A DNA stretch of 64,000 nt from Candidatus Helarchaeota archaeon. GTDB lineage: Archaea; Asgardarchaeota; Lokiarchaeia; Helarchaeales; RDOG01. The stretch is taken from assembly GCA_029838215.1 (NCBI GenBank), contig JALGVI010000012.1, positions 1 to 64,000 on the forward strand. Direction: 5' to 3'. Each line of letters opens with the position of its first letter. Within the stretch, counting starts at the first letter, position 1. The notes under the pieces were generated by a model, which saw only the letters and a list, made by a program, of their open reading frames with translations, was not told the origin of the DNA and did no database searches. Of the stretch, positions 38,281 to 47,954 are shown one piece after another. Made by a program: the position numbers and the translations under genes.

Positions 38281-39495
38281 ATGAGCGTTATTCCGATGCA
38301 TGACTTTTTTGAAGAAATTAAAGAAGAAAAAACATTGACGATGACGGGAAATTATGCGGTGGCAGGCGCAGTTACGCAGACAGAGCCAGATGTTATTTGT
38401 GCTTTTCCCATTACGCCTCAGACACAATCAGTAGAAGGACTAAGCGACGTGGTTAATCATGGACGTTTAAAAGCGGCATTTGTGAATGTCGAAAGTGAAC
38501 TGGCAGCCATTTCATACATTACTGCCGCCGTTATTGCAGGAGCTCGCGGCTTTACGGCGACGGCTTCTCAAGGATATCTATTAATGCACGAAGGACTCCC
38601 CATGGCAGTTGGATGGCGAGCACCGATATACATGCTCATCTCAAACCGCGCGTGGAATGCCCCTAACCTGAGTATTTGGAACAGTTGGGAAGTCACGCTG
38701 GCAGATCACGGCTGGAACAAGATTTTTTCAGAAAACGTCCAAGAAACTTATGATGCAGCAATTCTTAGTTGCATGATATCAGAAAAAACACTTTTTCCGA
38801 CCTGTTTCTGTCATGATGGGTTTATCATTTCCCATTCGGCACAAAAATTCAAGGCAATCCCTGACGAGACCGTGAAGAAACTCACACCTCGCCGACCCAG
38901 GCATACCGTGCGAACGGATAATCCCGGCTGTTGGGGAGGTATAGTCACACCGGATTACTTCATGGAACAACGTCGCGCCTTGGATTTGGCAAAGAAAGAT
39001 GTCCCTAAAGAAATCGATGCAATGTTTGACCTGTTTGCGAAGGAAACGGGAAGAAAATATTCGTCAATTGAAACCTTTAACATTGAAAAGGCGAAAACCG
39101 CAATAGTCACGATGGGTTCCATGTGCGGAACGATAAAACAATGGATGCGAAATGTTCCCGATATCGGACTCATCAAGATACGAACTTATCGTCCATTTCC
39201 TAGCGAAAGACTACGAAAAATTATTGAAGATAATAAAATTGAAAAATTGATAGTGCTTGAGAAAAATGATGCACCGGGCGCGCCCGTACCTCAAGTCACG
39301 CAAACGATCCTCCCCGTAACTTATCCGCTCGGCACGATCGTTCATTCTTTTATACCCGGGCTCGGTGGAAGAGACGTGACTGTTGATGAGCTTAATGCTG
39401 CAAAGAAACGAATGGAAAAGATTAACGACATGAAAGGAGACCTGTACGAATACTTGGGTGTCCGAATAAAACAAGGAGTGATTGAAGGAGAGTAG
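38281..39495 (+). CDS. porA: Pyruvate:ferredoxin oxidoreductase alpha-type subunit
   Basis: TMTGNYAVAGAVTQTEPDVICAFPITPQTQSVEGL, VNVESELAAISYITAAVIAGARGFTATASQGYLLMHEGLPMAVG. Confidence 0.93.
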   Translation: MSVIPMHDFFEEIKEEKTLTMTGNYAVAGAVTQTEPDVICAFPITPQTQSVEGLSDVVNHGRLKAAFVNVESELAAISYITAAVIAGARGFTATASQGYLLMHEGLPMAVGWRAPIYMLISNRAWNAPNLSIWNSWEVTLADHGWNKIFSENVQETYDAAILSCMISEKTLFPTCFCHDGFIISHSAQKFKAIPDETVKKLTPRRPRHTVRTDNPGCWGGIVTPDYFMEQRRALDLAKKDVPKEIDAMFDLFAKETGRKYSSIETFNIEKAKTAIVTMGSMCGTIKQWMRNVPDIGLIKIRTYRPFPSERLRKIIEDNKIEKLIVLEKNDAPGAPVPQVTQTILPVTYPLGTIVHSFIPGLGGRDVTVDELNAAKKRMEKINDMKGDLYEYLGVRIKQGVIEGE

Positions 39496-39499
39496 AACA

Positions 39500-40606
39500 A
39501 TGTCTTTAGAACAAAAATTTAAAGCTCGAGTCATTAAAGTCAAGGACATCCTTTCTTGGAAAACCAATAACTACCTGCTTTATTTCAACTATGATAATGA
39601 AGCATTCATGAACACGGGGATTCAAGAATCCGGTTCGACACCCTTTGGAGCTTCCACGACAACAGGACCTGCAGGAAAAGCCATTCCGGGAAAGATTGGC
39701 ATGAAACAAGACATCATAGAAGGATTTGCTTTTCTCGGCATGCAATCTGCATTCCTTGCTACGGCCTCAACCGCTTATCCTGCAGATTTTATCGGAAAAG
39801 TCGTCGAAGCATTAAAAACACCAGGAGCCGCTTTCATTCAGGTCTTGGCATCATGCGACCGCGGATGGCGCCATCCGATTAACATCTCCAATAAGGTGAA
39901 CAAGCTTGCAGTAGATTCTGGTTTCTGGCCTTTATACACGATTCGCGTTAAAAATGGGCGTCCCACGTATGCACTGAATAAAAAGATAAATTATGATACG
40001 ATGGAAGAAAAACTCATTGAATACTTGAACCTCATGGGACGTTTCCGTCACTTGGTTAAACCTGAATTCAAGGAACAAACAATACCTTTAGTTATTGATG
40101 CAGTCAAGGCGCGTGCTGATAATGTCATTAAACTAGTTAATACATTCGGTAATCCAGAACATCAACTAGAAACATACACCGTGAACTTCAAGGAGATTCC
40201 GCCACAAGAGATCTTGAATCCAGGACATGGACTATGTCAGGGCTGTGGGTGCGGCATGGCTTTAAATCAATTATCTCTTGCAGCTCATTGGGTCGCAGGA
40301 AAAAATATCATCGTGACCAATAACACGTCATGTTCTGAAGTCTCATTCTCGAAAGATGATGTTCCTAATTATAAAGTGCCTTGGGTTCACCACTTGTTTG
40401 AAACATGTGCCACGACCGGCGATGCCATTGCAACAACATACAGGATCTTAAAAGCAAAAGGTCTCTACAAAGGAGAAATCCCAAGAGTGATCGCCATTGG
40501 TGGAGATGGCTCCACTTATGATATAGGATTTCAATTTCTAAAAGCAGCACTTCATCGAGCCGGAACATTTGGCATCATGAACCCACTCATCAAGGACATT
40601 AGCTGA
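39500..40606 (+). CDS. porB: Pyruvate:ferredoxin oxidoreductase beta-type subunit, circularly permuted
   Basis: N-terminal part YLLYFNYDNEAFMNTGIQESGSTPFGASTTTGPAGK...QVLASCDRGW...MGRFRHL is the usual C-terminal half; C-terminal part NPGHGLCQGCGCGMAL...TNNTSCSEVS...IAIGGDGSTYDIGFQFLKAALHRAG is the usual N-terminal half. ATG at 39500 follows gaaggagag. Confidence 0.85.
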   Translation: MSLEQKFKARVIKVKDILSWKTNNYLLYFNYDNEAFMNTGIQESGSTPFGASTTTGPAGKAIPGKIGMKQDIIEGFAFLGMQSAFLATASTAYPADFIGKVVEALKTPGAAFIQVLASCDRGWRHPINISNKVNKLAVDSGFWPLYTIRVKNGRPTYALNKKINYDTMEEKLIEYLNLMGRFRHLVKPEFKEQTIPLVIDAVKARADNVIKLVNTFGNPEHQLETYTVNFKEIPPQEILNPGHGLCQGCGCGMALNQLSLAAHWVAGKNIIVTNNTSCSEVSFSKDDVPNYKVPWVHHLFETCATTGDAIATTYRILKAKGLYKGEIPRVIAIGGDGSTYDIGFQFLKAALHRAGTFGIMNPLIKDIS

Positions 40607-40643
40607 AAATCTGTCCATATTTTCATTTTTTTTCCTTTTTCTC

Positions 40644-41027
40644 TTGGTTTTATCATTCAATAAACTTAAAATCCTAGATAGTGGCATATTTCTTACTAGT
40701 TCAAATCAGATGTTCCGGTTAGGAGGATTGAGACTTTTGCCGTTCGTGAGAAGAGGTCGAAAAATTAGCGTTGGATCGCATCACCAACATTTACTGTTAG
40801 ACATGAGCGATAAAAGAAATTGGAAATTTCTACTGAAATTACATGAGCTTGGACACATCATAGTGACTTACTTTGACTACGATGCAAAAAAAGAAATCTT
40901 AAAGGATCTTTATCTTTCGGTGACGATTCATGGCGAAACTTATTGGACATCTCAATTTAAGAAAAAAGAATTGAAGGAGTTCATTGATTTCCTAAAAGCG
41001 AACGAAATAGATCTCATATACATCTAA
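40644..41027 (+). CDS. Hypothetical protein
   Basis: 127-aa ORF, no recognised motif. Confidence 0.45.
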   Translation: MVLSFNKLKILDSGIFLTSSNQMFRLGGLRLLPFVRRGRKISVGSHHQHLLLDMSDKRNWKFLLKLHELGHIIVTYFDYDAKKEILKDLYLSVTIHGETYWTSQFKKKELKEFIDFLKANEIDLIYI

Positions 41028-41042
41028 CAAGGAAGATTTTCA

Positions 41043-42320
41043 ATGAATTTCGGTCAAGACGAACAAATAAATAAAAAACAAATACTTGATTTTGCCACGA
41101 ACCTGAGCTTTCCAAGAAGGAATGGCTCCGAAGGGAATCTCAAAGCACGAGAATTGTTGAAGTCTTGGTTTTCGGATCTCGGTTTCAAGAACATCAATAC
41201 AGAATCATTCAAATGGAATCCTCGAATTCGGCCATTATATTTTCGTTTTTTTACGGTCCCTTTAACCATTCTAATGTTCGTGGAAGTCATTACCATTATC
41301 GAGTTGATTTTTCTCCTTGTTTTCTCGGGGATTTTTACCATTCAATTAATTTGTGAGTTCACAACGGGTTGTACCATCATGATCTTGATGATAATCCTGT
41401 TTTCATTCGGACATGTTCTCACGAAATTGGCTTTTCTACACCGCGAAAGATATTTTTCATCGAAATTACGGGATGCCCAGAACATCTCAGTTGAGATTGC
41501 GGCAGAGGAAAAGCCGAAATCTAGATTGGTCATCATCGGCGCGCATTATGATAGCATAAACACGCGTTTCGGAGATATGACGAACATAATTTTATATTTG
41601 GGTAGGTTTGCGGGTGTTTTTTTTGTTTCAATTCTCACGTTAATCTTGCCATTCGTAACGATGATCCTGCAATTCTTCCAGTTGATGTCCGTTTCCATCA
41701 TTCTCAACACGATTCTTCTCATTATCGTCTTATATGCCGGATTCTCATTAATGGTGAGTTTTTTCAACACTCTTCATAATAAAAGTGAAGGGGCCATTGA
41801 TAATGCATCTGGAGTTGCAGTCGTCCTAGGCTGTGCAGCATGGTTAAAGAAAAACCCACCAGCAACCGTAGACGTGATTTGTGTCCTATTTGATGTTGAA
41901 GAAGAAGGGTTGATCGGTTCGATGCATTTTGCAAGCAATAATTTGAATAAATTCGAGAAATATGGCATTGAAAAGGTTCACATGATTTGCTTGGATGGTC
42001 CTGGCTCGAAAGGAAAGCTTGGATTTTCCGGCTCCTTTGGTTTCCCGATCAAAACTACGACAGACCGCGGAATTATCAATGAATTACAGCAAGAGGCCAA
42101 CAAACTTCGGTACCAAACGAGAAAAATATGGTTTCCTTATGGTGGCTCCGATCACGTTCCATTTGGCATGTTGAAAATAGACTCCTGCCATTTCTTCTCC
42201 ACGTCCATCGTCTCGAACACCATATCTGATAAAAAAGAGCTTCTTAATGAGGAAAACCTGTTTCGTGCAACTAACATCGTGATCAATTACATTAGAGAAC
42301 TGGATTCAGGCGAAATTTAG
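41043..42320 (+). CDS. M28-family peptidase with membrane segments inserted in the catalytic domain
   Basis: VIIGAHYDSI, GAIDNASGVAVVLG, FDVEEEGLIGS, GGSDHVPF; hydrophobic helices between HYD and DNASG. Confidence 0.85.
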   Translation: MNFGQDEQINKKQILDFATNLSFPRRNGSEGNLKARELLKSWFSDLGFKNINTESFKWNPRIRPLYFRFFTVPLTILMFVEVITIIELIFLLVFSGIFTIQLICEFTTGCTIMILMIILFSFGHVLTKLAFLHRERYFSSKLRDAQNISVEIAAEEKPKSRLVIIGAHYDSINTRFGDMTNIILYLGRFAGVFFVSILTLILPFVTMILQFFQLMSVSIILNTILLIIVLYAGFSLMVSFFNTLHNKSEGAIDNASGVAVVLGCAAWLKKNPPATVDVICVLFDVEEEGLIGSMHFASNNLNKFEKYGIEKVHMICLDGPGSKGKLGFSGSFGFPIKTTTDRGIINELQQEANKLRYQTRKIWFPYGGSDHVPFGMLKIDSCHFFSTSIVSNTISDKKELLNEENLFRATNIVINYIRELDSGEI

Positions 42321-42454
42321 CCAATAAACGCGCATTTTAATCAACAAATAAAAAATTCGAGAAAAAAAATATATATCATGCAAGGCAAAAGATTTTCTGA
42401 AAGATTTTCTGATAATTAAAAAGAAATAGAGTCTAAAAAGTCGGTGAGTTTTTC

Positions 42455-43246
42455 ATGCCCGTACAAAGTAATGGTTTCATATTTCTGGTTCATTTTCCCA
42501 TCATGATAGTCGAATTAATAATATCCATAATGTTTTTCGCCCTTTCTTTCATAATCCTTAATAAATGGAGAGAAAGGAGAACGGTAGCGACGCTTTATTT
42601 GTCTCTCGCACTATTCGCGTTGTCGGCTGCAATTTTTATTGCTTTTACAGGATTAGCAAGTTGGTATTTTACGTGGGTATTGGCTCTTTATTCATACGTG
42701 CCGAGCACGATTTATTATCGGATGAGCCTTCCTCTCGGTTACACGTTAGTCATCGTCTATGATGCATTTCTATTCCTATTTACCATCCAAATTTTCCTTG
42801 GTGGGAGGCAAAAGCTTGCCATTCCTGTCTTGATTATTGGGGTTCTTTTAATCATGCTACTTTTCCTGCCAAATAACTATTACGGTGTTGAACGGCTCCC
42901 TACAGATCCGCCATCGATCCGCACCATCGTTCAAGGTTTATACTTGCTCTACAACGTTGCGATTTTCGGTATCTTGGGTTTAAAATCATATAAAGCATCC
43001 AGAGATGCTGGAGAGAAAGTAAGTCGCGTGGGTTTCCAAACCATTGCAATGAGCCAGGTGATAAACATATCGATTTTTGTATTTTTCCTGATGGATGCCA
43101 TCGTGATCCTCTTGATTCCCTTTAGTCCGGGATATTCCTTTTTCATTTATCTCGCTTGGATTTTCGCCTTTATTGCAGGATTTTTCGTATATTTAGGCTA
43201 TATCCTTCCTCCGTGGTTTAGAAAATTGATCTCGAAAGAATCTTGA
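42455..43246 (+). CDS. Multi-pass (about 7 TM) membrane protein of unknown function
   Basis: Seven hydrophobic segments; layout resembles 2857..3579. Confidence 0.7.
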   Translation: MPVQSNGFIFLVHFPIMIVELIISIMFFALSFIILNKWRERRTVATLYLSLALFALSAAIFIAFTGLASWYFTWVLALYSYVPSTIYYRMSLPLGYTLVIVYDAFLFLFTIQIFLGGRQKLAIPVLIIGVLLIMLLFLPNNYYGVERLPTDPPSIRTIVQGLYLLYNVAIFGILGLKSYKASRDAGEKVSRVGFQTIAMSQVINISIFVFFLMDAIVILLIPFSPGYSFFIYLAWIFAFIAGFFVYLGYILPPWFRKLISKES

Positions 43247-43311
43247 AGAATGAACTGAAAAGAATGATTTCTTAGTCAGTATATTTTTATACTATAGAAT
43301 ACTAGTAAATC

Positions 43312-43602
43312 ATGATGTCCGTTGTCAAGATAACAAAAAAGAAAAATTTAGAGAAATTGCTTGCAAGGATAACTCTGCGTCTTGGACGAAAGCCAACGCA
43401 ACAAGAAGTGTTAGATTATTGCGTGGAATTGGGCGAGGAACATATTGAGGAGCTCATTCAAAAAATTAGTCCGGGTCCAATCCTTGACGATGAAAAGATT
43501 GACAGGATTGTAAATTTAAGAAAAGAATTGGCGAAACTGGAGTGGCAAAAGCCAAACAGTGAAGAATTTCTGAGTGAAGATGATGCTGATTTATACTATT
43601 AA
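43312..43602 (+). CDS. VapB-like antitoxin candidate
   Basis: Small charged protein (ITLRLGRKPTQQEVLDYCVELGEEHIEELI) directly upstream of a PIN-domain gene. Confidence 0.65.
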   Translation: MMSVVKITKKKNLEKLLARITLRLGRKPTQQEVLDYCVELGEEHIEELIQKISPGPILDDEKIDRIVNLRKELAKLEWQKPNSEEFLSEDDADLYY

Positions 43603-43607
43603 AGTGA

Positions 43608-44039
43608 ATGACCATGGGAATCTTTTTGGACACAGGATTTTATATTGGGTTGGTCGATCCCAAGGACAAGCATTATCATCGGAGCTTGGAGCTGTTACAT
43701 GAGTTAAAATCAGGAGAATACGGACAAATTTATACATCAACCCTTGTCATGGGAGAAACAGCGACTTTAGTTGGAATTCGAACAAATCGACACCCTAAGG
43801 CAATGAACTCAATTCGAAATCTCTTTTCAGGATCCGAGAAGCTTGCTATTATCTTAAGGTTTGGAGATGACCTTGAAGAAGACACGTGGAAATTATTTCA
43901 CAGGATAAATACAACCAAAAAATCAAAATTCGTGAGCTTTGTAGATTGTGCAAACATAGTAACTTGCAAACGATATTCAATTGAAAATATAATAGCTTTT
44001 GACGAGCATTTTGATGGTTGGTTGACAAGAATTCATTAA
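43608..44039 (+). CDS. PIN-domain ribonuclease (VapC-like toxin)
   Basis: MGIFLDTGFYIGLVDPKDKHY, YTSTLVMGETATLV, FVDCANIVTCKRYSIENIIAFDEHFDGW. Confidence 0.88.
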   Translation: MTMGIFLDTGFYIGLVDPKDKHYHRSLELLHELKSGEYGQIYTSTLVMGETATLVGIRTNRHPKAMNSIRNLFSGSEKLAIILRFGDDLEEDTWKLFHRINTTKKSKFVSFVDCANIVTCKRYSIENIIAFDEHFDGWLTRIH

Positions 44040-44159
44040 ACGTGGTTAATTTTACGAAGATTGTGTGCGATTTCATCGATTACTTCTTTTTTTTTGATGC
44101 AAGTATTTGTAGAAAACTATTTGAAGAACGTATCATATTTAAACTAAAATGAAAATTAA

Positions 44160-44759
44160 ATGAATTTTACAAGGAAATCTTTGAAAATGAGTTCAATCAA
44201 GGACCGCATTGGAAAAATCGTATTGCCCGGTGAAAAAATCGGGGTGATCGAGCAATTTCTTCCGGGTGAAGGCACGTATGAAGAAGATGGAATAATATAC
44301 GCTAGTTTAATCGGATCTCTCAAATTAAATAAACGAGAGCGTGTTGTAAGCGTTGAGCCCGAAAAGGATACACCACTTCCAAGGGATGGGGATGTCGTTA
44401 TTGGTCGCGTGGATACGCTGAAAAAACAATCCGTGGTGGTGTATGTAAACGATGCTCGGAGCTTGCAACCGCGAGCTAATTATGAAGCATCCATACACGT
44501 GTCAAATGTTTCCAGGGATTACATTGAGAATATATCTGATGCTTTTAAACCGTACGATCTAGTGCGTTGTCGGCTAATACGAACGGATAGCTTTCCATTT
44601 CAGGCCGTCACCGATGAAAAAAATCTAGGCGTCATCCTCGCATTTTGTAGCATTTGTGGTGAAAAACTGGCATGGAAAGGCAATCGTCTCGTCTGTTCAA
44701 ATTGTAGAAATATTGAACAAAGAAAAGTCGCAAGCGATTACGGAAGGATGCAATTATAA
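44160..44759 (+). CDS. Exosome subunit Csl4
   Basis: KIVLPGEKIGVIEQFLPGEGTYEEDGIIYASLIG, S1-like GDVVIGRVDTLKKQSVVVYV, zinc ribbon CSICGEKLAWKGNRLVCSNC. Confidence 0.93.
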   Translation: MNFTRKSLKMSSIKDRIGKIVLPGEKIGVIEQFLPGEGTYEEDGIIYASLIGSLKLNKRERVVSVEPEKDTPLPRDGDVVIGRVDTLKKQSVVVYVNDARSLQPRANYEASIHVSNVSRDYIENISDAFKPYDLVRCRLIRTDSFPFQAVTDEKNLGVILAFCSICGEKLAWKGNRLVCSNCRNIEQRKVASDYGRMQL

Positions 44760-44795
44760 GGAAAAATACGGCTTACGGGATTTTGCAATTTGGAT

Positions 44796-46154
44796 TCACC
44801 CAATAAGGCGTCCTGTAAAAATGTTATTTTTGGTTCGCTCGATTTTAATGCGCACCGTGGAACCGACCTTCTTTTTTCCGTCAATGATCTGAATTATTCG
44901 ATTTCGGGCAACTGCAAGTATTTCTCCTTTGATTCGACCGAGAGCTTTTATTTCTGCCATGACGACTTCACCTTTTCGAAAAGGTTTGGGCAATTCCTTG
45001 CGTTTTACCATGTTAAAATCTCTTTTCTTATCAAGGATTAGGCTTGAAATTGCGTGTTTTTGTTCCAATTCGTGCAAGAAATCGTGAAATTCTTCCCACG
45101 ACCATGGCTTGATTCCTTTAACTTTACGTGAAAGAGGATAGATGAGATAATTTTGGATACCAAGAGGTGCTTTATAGAAACGTCCTAGCCCCATTTTTTT
45201 TAAATATTGGATGATTTCATTCATATCATCCACGTTCACCCTCGGAACCACGATAGGAGAAACATGAAGCTTAATCTTCGTTCTTAAGATGATATCAATT
45301 AATTTTTTCACGTGTTCGATGTCGTAGTTGGAAGTTCCAGCTAATGCTCGTGCCTTTCTGGGATTTAAACAATTCAAACTCAAATTTATTCGTGTCAAAC
45401 CTGCTTTTTCGAGAGCCAGCACGCCATCTTCATCAAGAAGGATGCCATTTGTCTGCAATGAAATTTCTTCAATACCTTCAATCGAGTTTAATCGCGTGAT
45501 TAATTCCGCCAAATAAGGATATGTTGTTGGTTCTCCTTGTCCTGAAAGGTGAATTTCTAAACCACGTGGTCCAAGAAACTCAACGATTTTTTGAACCTCT
45601 TGGAATAAATAATCCGGATCAACCAAATAGTCCATCTGTCTTGATTTAGAATTCTTTCCCTCATCAACTGAACAAAAAATGCATTGTAGTGGACAACCCG
45701 AAATGGGACGGACTTCAATCACGTTTGTACCTCTGACAATAATACCAAAAGCCGTGTGACCAATGAGCGGGATGCCCGACTTCTCATGAATGTACATCAT
45801 TGGACGACCCGTATGCGCATTCCACATTCTAGCATTCATTAGCTCTGAAAGAAACCTCTTAAAAACGGAAATTATCTCTTCTTCACGGAACACCGAGCCT
45901 GCAAGGTCAAATTTTAGAAAAAAATCATCGTTTCGCATCTCAACATCAAAGTTAATTTTTCCGTGACCGAGTTCCTTCTTTAACCTTCGTAGAAAATATC
46001 TTTTATCGACCTCAGTCTCCATTACGTCTTTATATGTAAATCTTATCGTTTCGTCTAACGAAGCCGTGATTGGCATTGCTTTGGACAGGTTAATCTCGGT
46101 CTCATCATTTTGATCTTGAGTTGATTTTTCAGGTTCTGGCATTTTTCTTTCCAA
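44796..46154 (-). CDS. Radical SAM protein with a C-terminal TRAM-like domain
   Basis: RPISGCPLQCIFCSVDEG (CxxxCxxC), SGQGEPTTYPYL, TNGILLDEDG; C-terminal RKGEVVMAEIKALGRIKGEILAVARNRIIQIIDGKKKVGSTVRIKIERTKNNIFTGRLIG. Confidence 0.85.
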   Translation of the reverse strand: MERKMPEPEKSTQDQNDETEINLSKAMPITASLDETIRFTYKDVMETEVDKRYFLRRLKKELGHGKINFDVEMRNDDFFLKFDLAGSVFREEEIISVFKRFLSELMNARMWNAHTGRPMMYIHEKSGIPLIGHTAFGIIVRGTNVIEVRPISGCPLQCIFCSVDEGKNSKSRQMDYLVDPDYLFQEVQKIVEFLGPRGLEIHLSGQGEPTTYPYLAELITRLNSIEGIEEISLQTNGILLDEDGVLALEKAGLTRINLSLNCLNPRKARALAGTSNYDIEHVKKLIDIILRTKIKLHVSPIVVPRVNVDDMNEIIQYLKKMGLGRFYKAPLGIQNYLIYPLSRKVKGIKPWSWEEFHDFLHELEQKHAISSLILDKKRDFNMVKRKELPKPFRKGEVVMAEIKALGRIKGEILAVARNRIIQIIDGKKKVGSTVRIKIERTKNNIFTGRLIG

Positions 46155-46263
46155 AAAATGAATCTTGTTTAATCATTCATCGCGAATTCTGCGACTTACA
46201 AGTAAATCTCGAATTTCATGTAGAAAAAACTACTCATCGGTTTTGAAAACACGACAATTGACA

Positions 46264-46683
46264 TCAGGAATGCAATTCTAATAAATTGGAATTCGTCAAG
46301 ATCCAAATTACTTGCGAAAATAATAATGTCTTTAGCCAGTTCACGCGGATGTTGTGGACTTCTAGGTTCTTTTTGATGATTTCACCAAATAAAGATCTTT
46401 TTCCGTCCAAGATATCAATCCAGATGTCCTTTGGACCGATTATGGTGAAATCGGACGCTGCCGAATAGCCTCTAAAAAATTTTTGGACATCCTTTGTAAT
46501 GAATAATGAGAATTCTTCATTTTTAGTCCCGTTTATGACCTTGATATTAAGCAGGAATAAGAAGCTTGTAAGGGCTTTAGGGAGAGTTTCGAGCAATCGC
46601 AAGTTCTGTGTTTTCTTGATGATGTTATAGAAACGTTTTAATTTTTTATTCAGGAGCATGAGACGCTCTTCGATCTCACTCAA
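46264..46683 (-). CDS. SCP2 sterol-carrier-like domain protein
   Basis: FRGYSAASDFTIIGPKDIWIDILDGKRSLFGEIIKKNLEVHNIRVNW pattern. Confidence 0.45.
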   Translation of the reverse strand: MSEIEERLMLLNKKLKRFYNIIKKTQNLRLLETLPKALTSFLFLLNIKVINGTKNEEFSLFITKDVQKFFRGYSAASDFTIIGPKDIWIDILDGKRSLFGEIIKKNLEVHNIRVNWLKTLLFSQVIWILTNSNLLELHS

Positions 46684-46781
46684 TTCATTTCCCTACAAGT
46701 TTTTTTATAGTCCTTTATGGAACAAGATGAAATTCAATCGCCTAGACTTTATTATCTGAAACATAAATTTAAAATATCTGA

Positions 46782-47864
46782 TCAAATTGAGAATCGTAAT
46801 AATGCTGCAATGCCACCCAATTTTTCGAGTTGTTCTCCTGCAGGATGGTGAACGCTGATGAATACAGGTTGTCCTCCACTTTTTTCTACGTTTATTATTA
46901 AACTTTCAATTCTTCTTCGATCTTCATCAGTACCTTTTCGAAATCGAGTATCGGTCAACAATATTTTATCCACAGCACCATAGTTAATGGCTCGCTCGAC
47001 ATCAGCAAGTCCATAAGTCACGTCATTTTTTTCCTTGCTAATTCGTTTTATTACTTCTTCCATTAGAGCATTTTCTTGCCCTATCCTGAAATTGTCCACG
47101 AGTTTTGATACCTTTCCTTTTTTAATGATTTCATATATTGCAGACTTCGTGCCACTTGAGGCATCTTCCAATTTCACGATTCCAGCAATTTTGGGCGAAT
47201 TCTTTTTGAGAAACGTTAAGAAATGTTCTTTCACGCTTCCAGGTCCACCGAGAATTATTATCTTGATATCTTCTCGAGAAACGTGTTCATCCATAACTTG
47301 AAGCACGTTCTTGAAAAAGTCTTGAAGGGCCTTGTCGTGATATGATACATTATACCGTTTTCCCGGAATATTTTCCGTGATTTTTGCAACTACATTTATT
47401 CCCGTGTCGCTAACCGTTGCAATGCAAGATTCTCCTTTATCCATCGTAATAATTAGGAATTCAGGTGTCTCAGATGATTTTAATGCACGATCAAGTCTTC
47501 GTAAAAAATAAGGCGTCCATTCTTTTTTTACGATGGTTATTTCTGAAAGAGGTTGGAGGTTAAACGTGTGATGATCATGGAGAGAAACTAAATCTTCAGG
47601 TCCGAAAATGATTTTTCCCGTCACGCGAAGCCTTGTTGTAAAAGGATGGAACTCAAATTTCTCAACTTCTATTCCTAAAAAGACTTTTACACGTTCACCA
47701 CTATCGGCACGTTCTCTTTCATTTTCTTTTCGAATCCTGCGAACTGTTTTACCATAGATGCGGTCAGAAGGCATTAAGATATTGTACACGTGCCATAAGT
47801 CATCAATGTTTTCAAGCTGTACCTTGATCTCTTTCTTTTTCAGGTCTTGTTCAAGAATTTTCAT
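46782..47864 (-). CDS. pelA: Pelota (Dom34) mRNA surveillance protein
   Basis: DDLWHVYNILMPSDRIYGKTVRRI, IFGPEDLVSLHDHHTFNL, YGLADVERAINYGAVDKILLTDT. Confidence 0.95.
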   Translation of the reverse strand: MKILEQDLKKKEIKVQLENIDDLWHVYNILMPSDRIYGKTVRRIRKENERERADSGERVKVFLGIEVEKFEFHPFTTRLRVTGKIIFGPEDLVSLHDHHTFNLQPLSEITIVKKEWTPYFLRRLDRALKSSETPEFLIITMDKGESCIATVSDTGINVVAKITENIPGKRYNVSYHDKALQDFFKNVLQVMDEHVSREDIKIIILGGPGSVKEHFLTFLKKNSPKIAGIVKLEDASSGTKSAIYEIIKKGKVSKLVDNFRIGQENALMEEVIKRISKEKNDVTYGLADVERAINYGAVDKILLTDTRFRKGTDEDRRRIESLIINVEKSGGQPVFISVHHPAGEQLEKLGGIAALLRFSI

Positions 47865-47954
47865 GTTATTGCCTTCATTCCAAAAAAAATGATGTTTTCT
47901 GAAGATATTTTTCCGTGATTTTATTTCAGCTATTGAATTTCAAATTTTTAAATC

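Noticed and set aside
42380-42412. Short direct repeat agattttctgaaagattttctga
   Set aside because: Only two short AT-rich copies; no array or mobile-element features.
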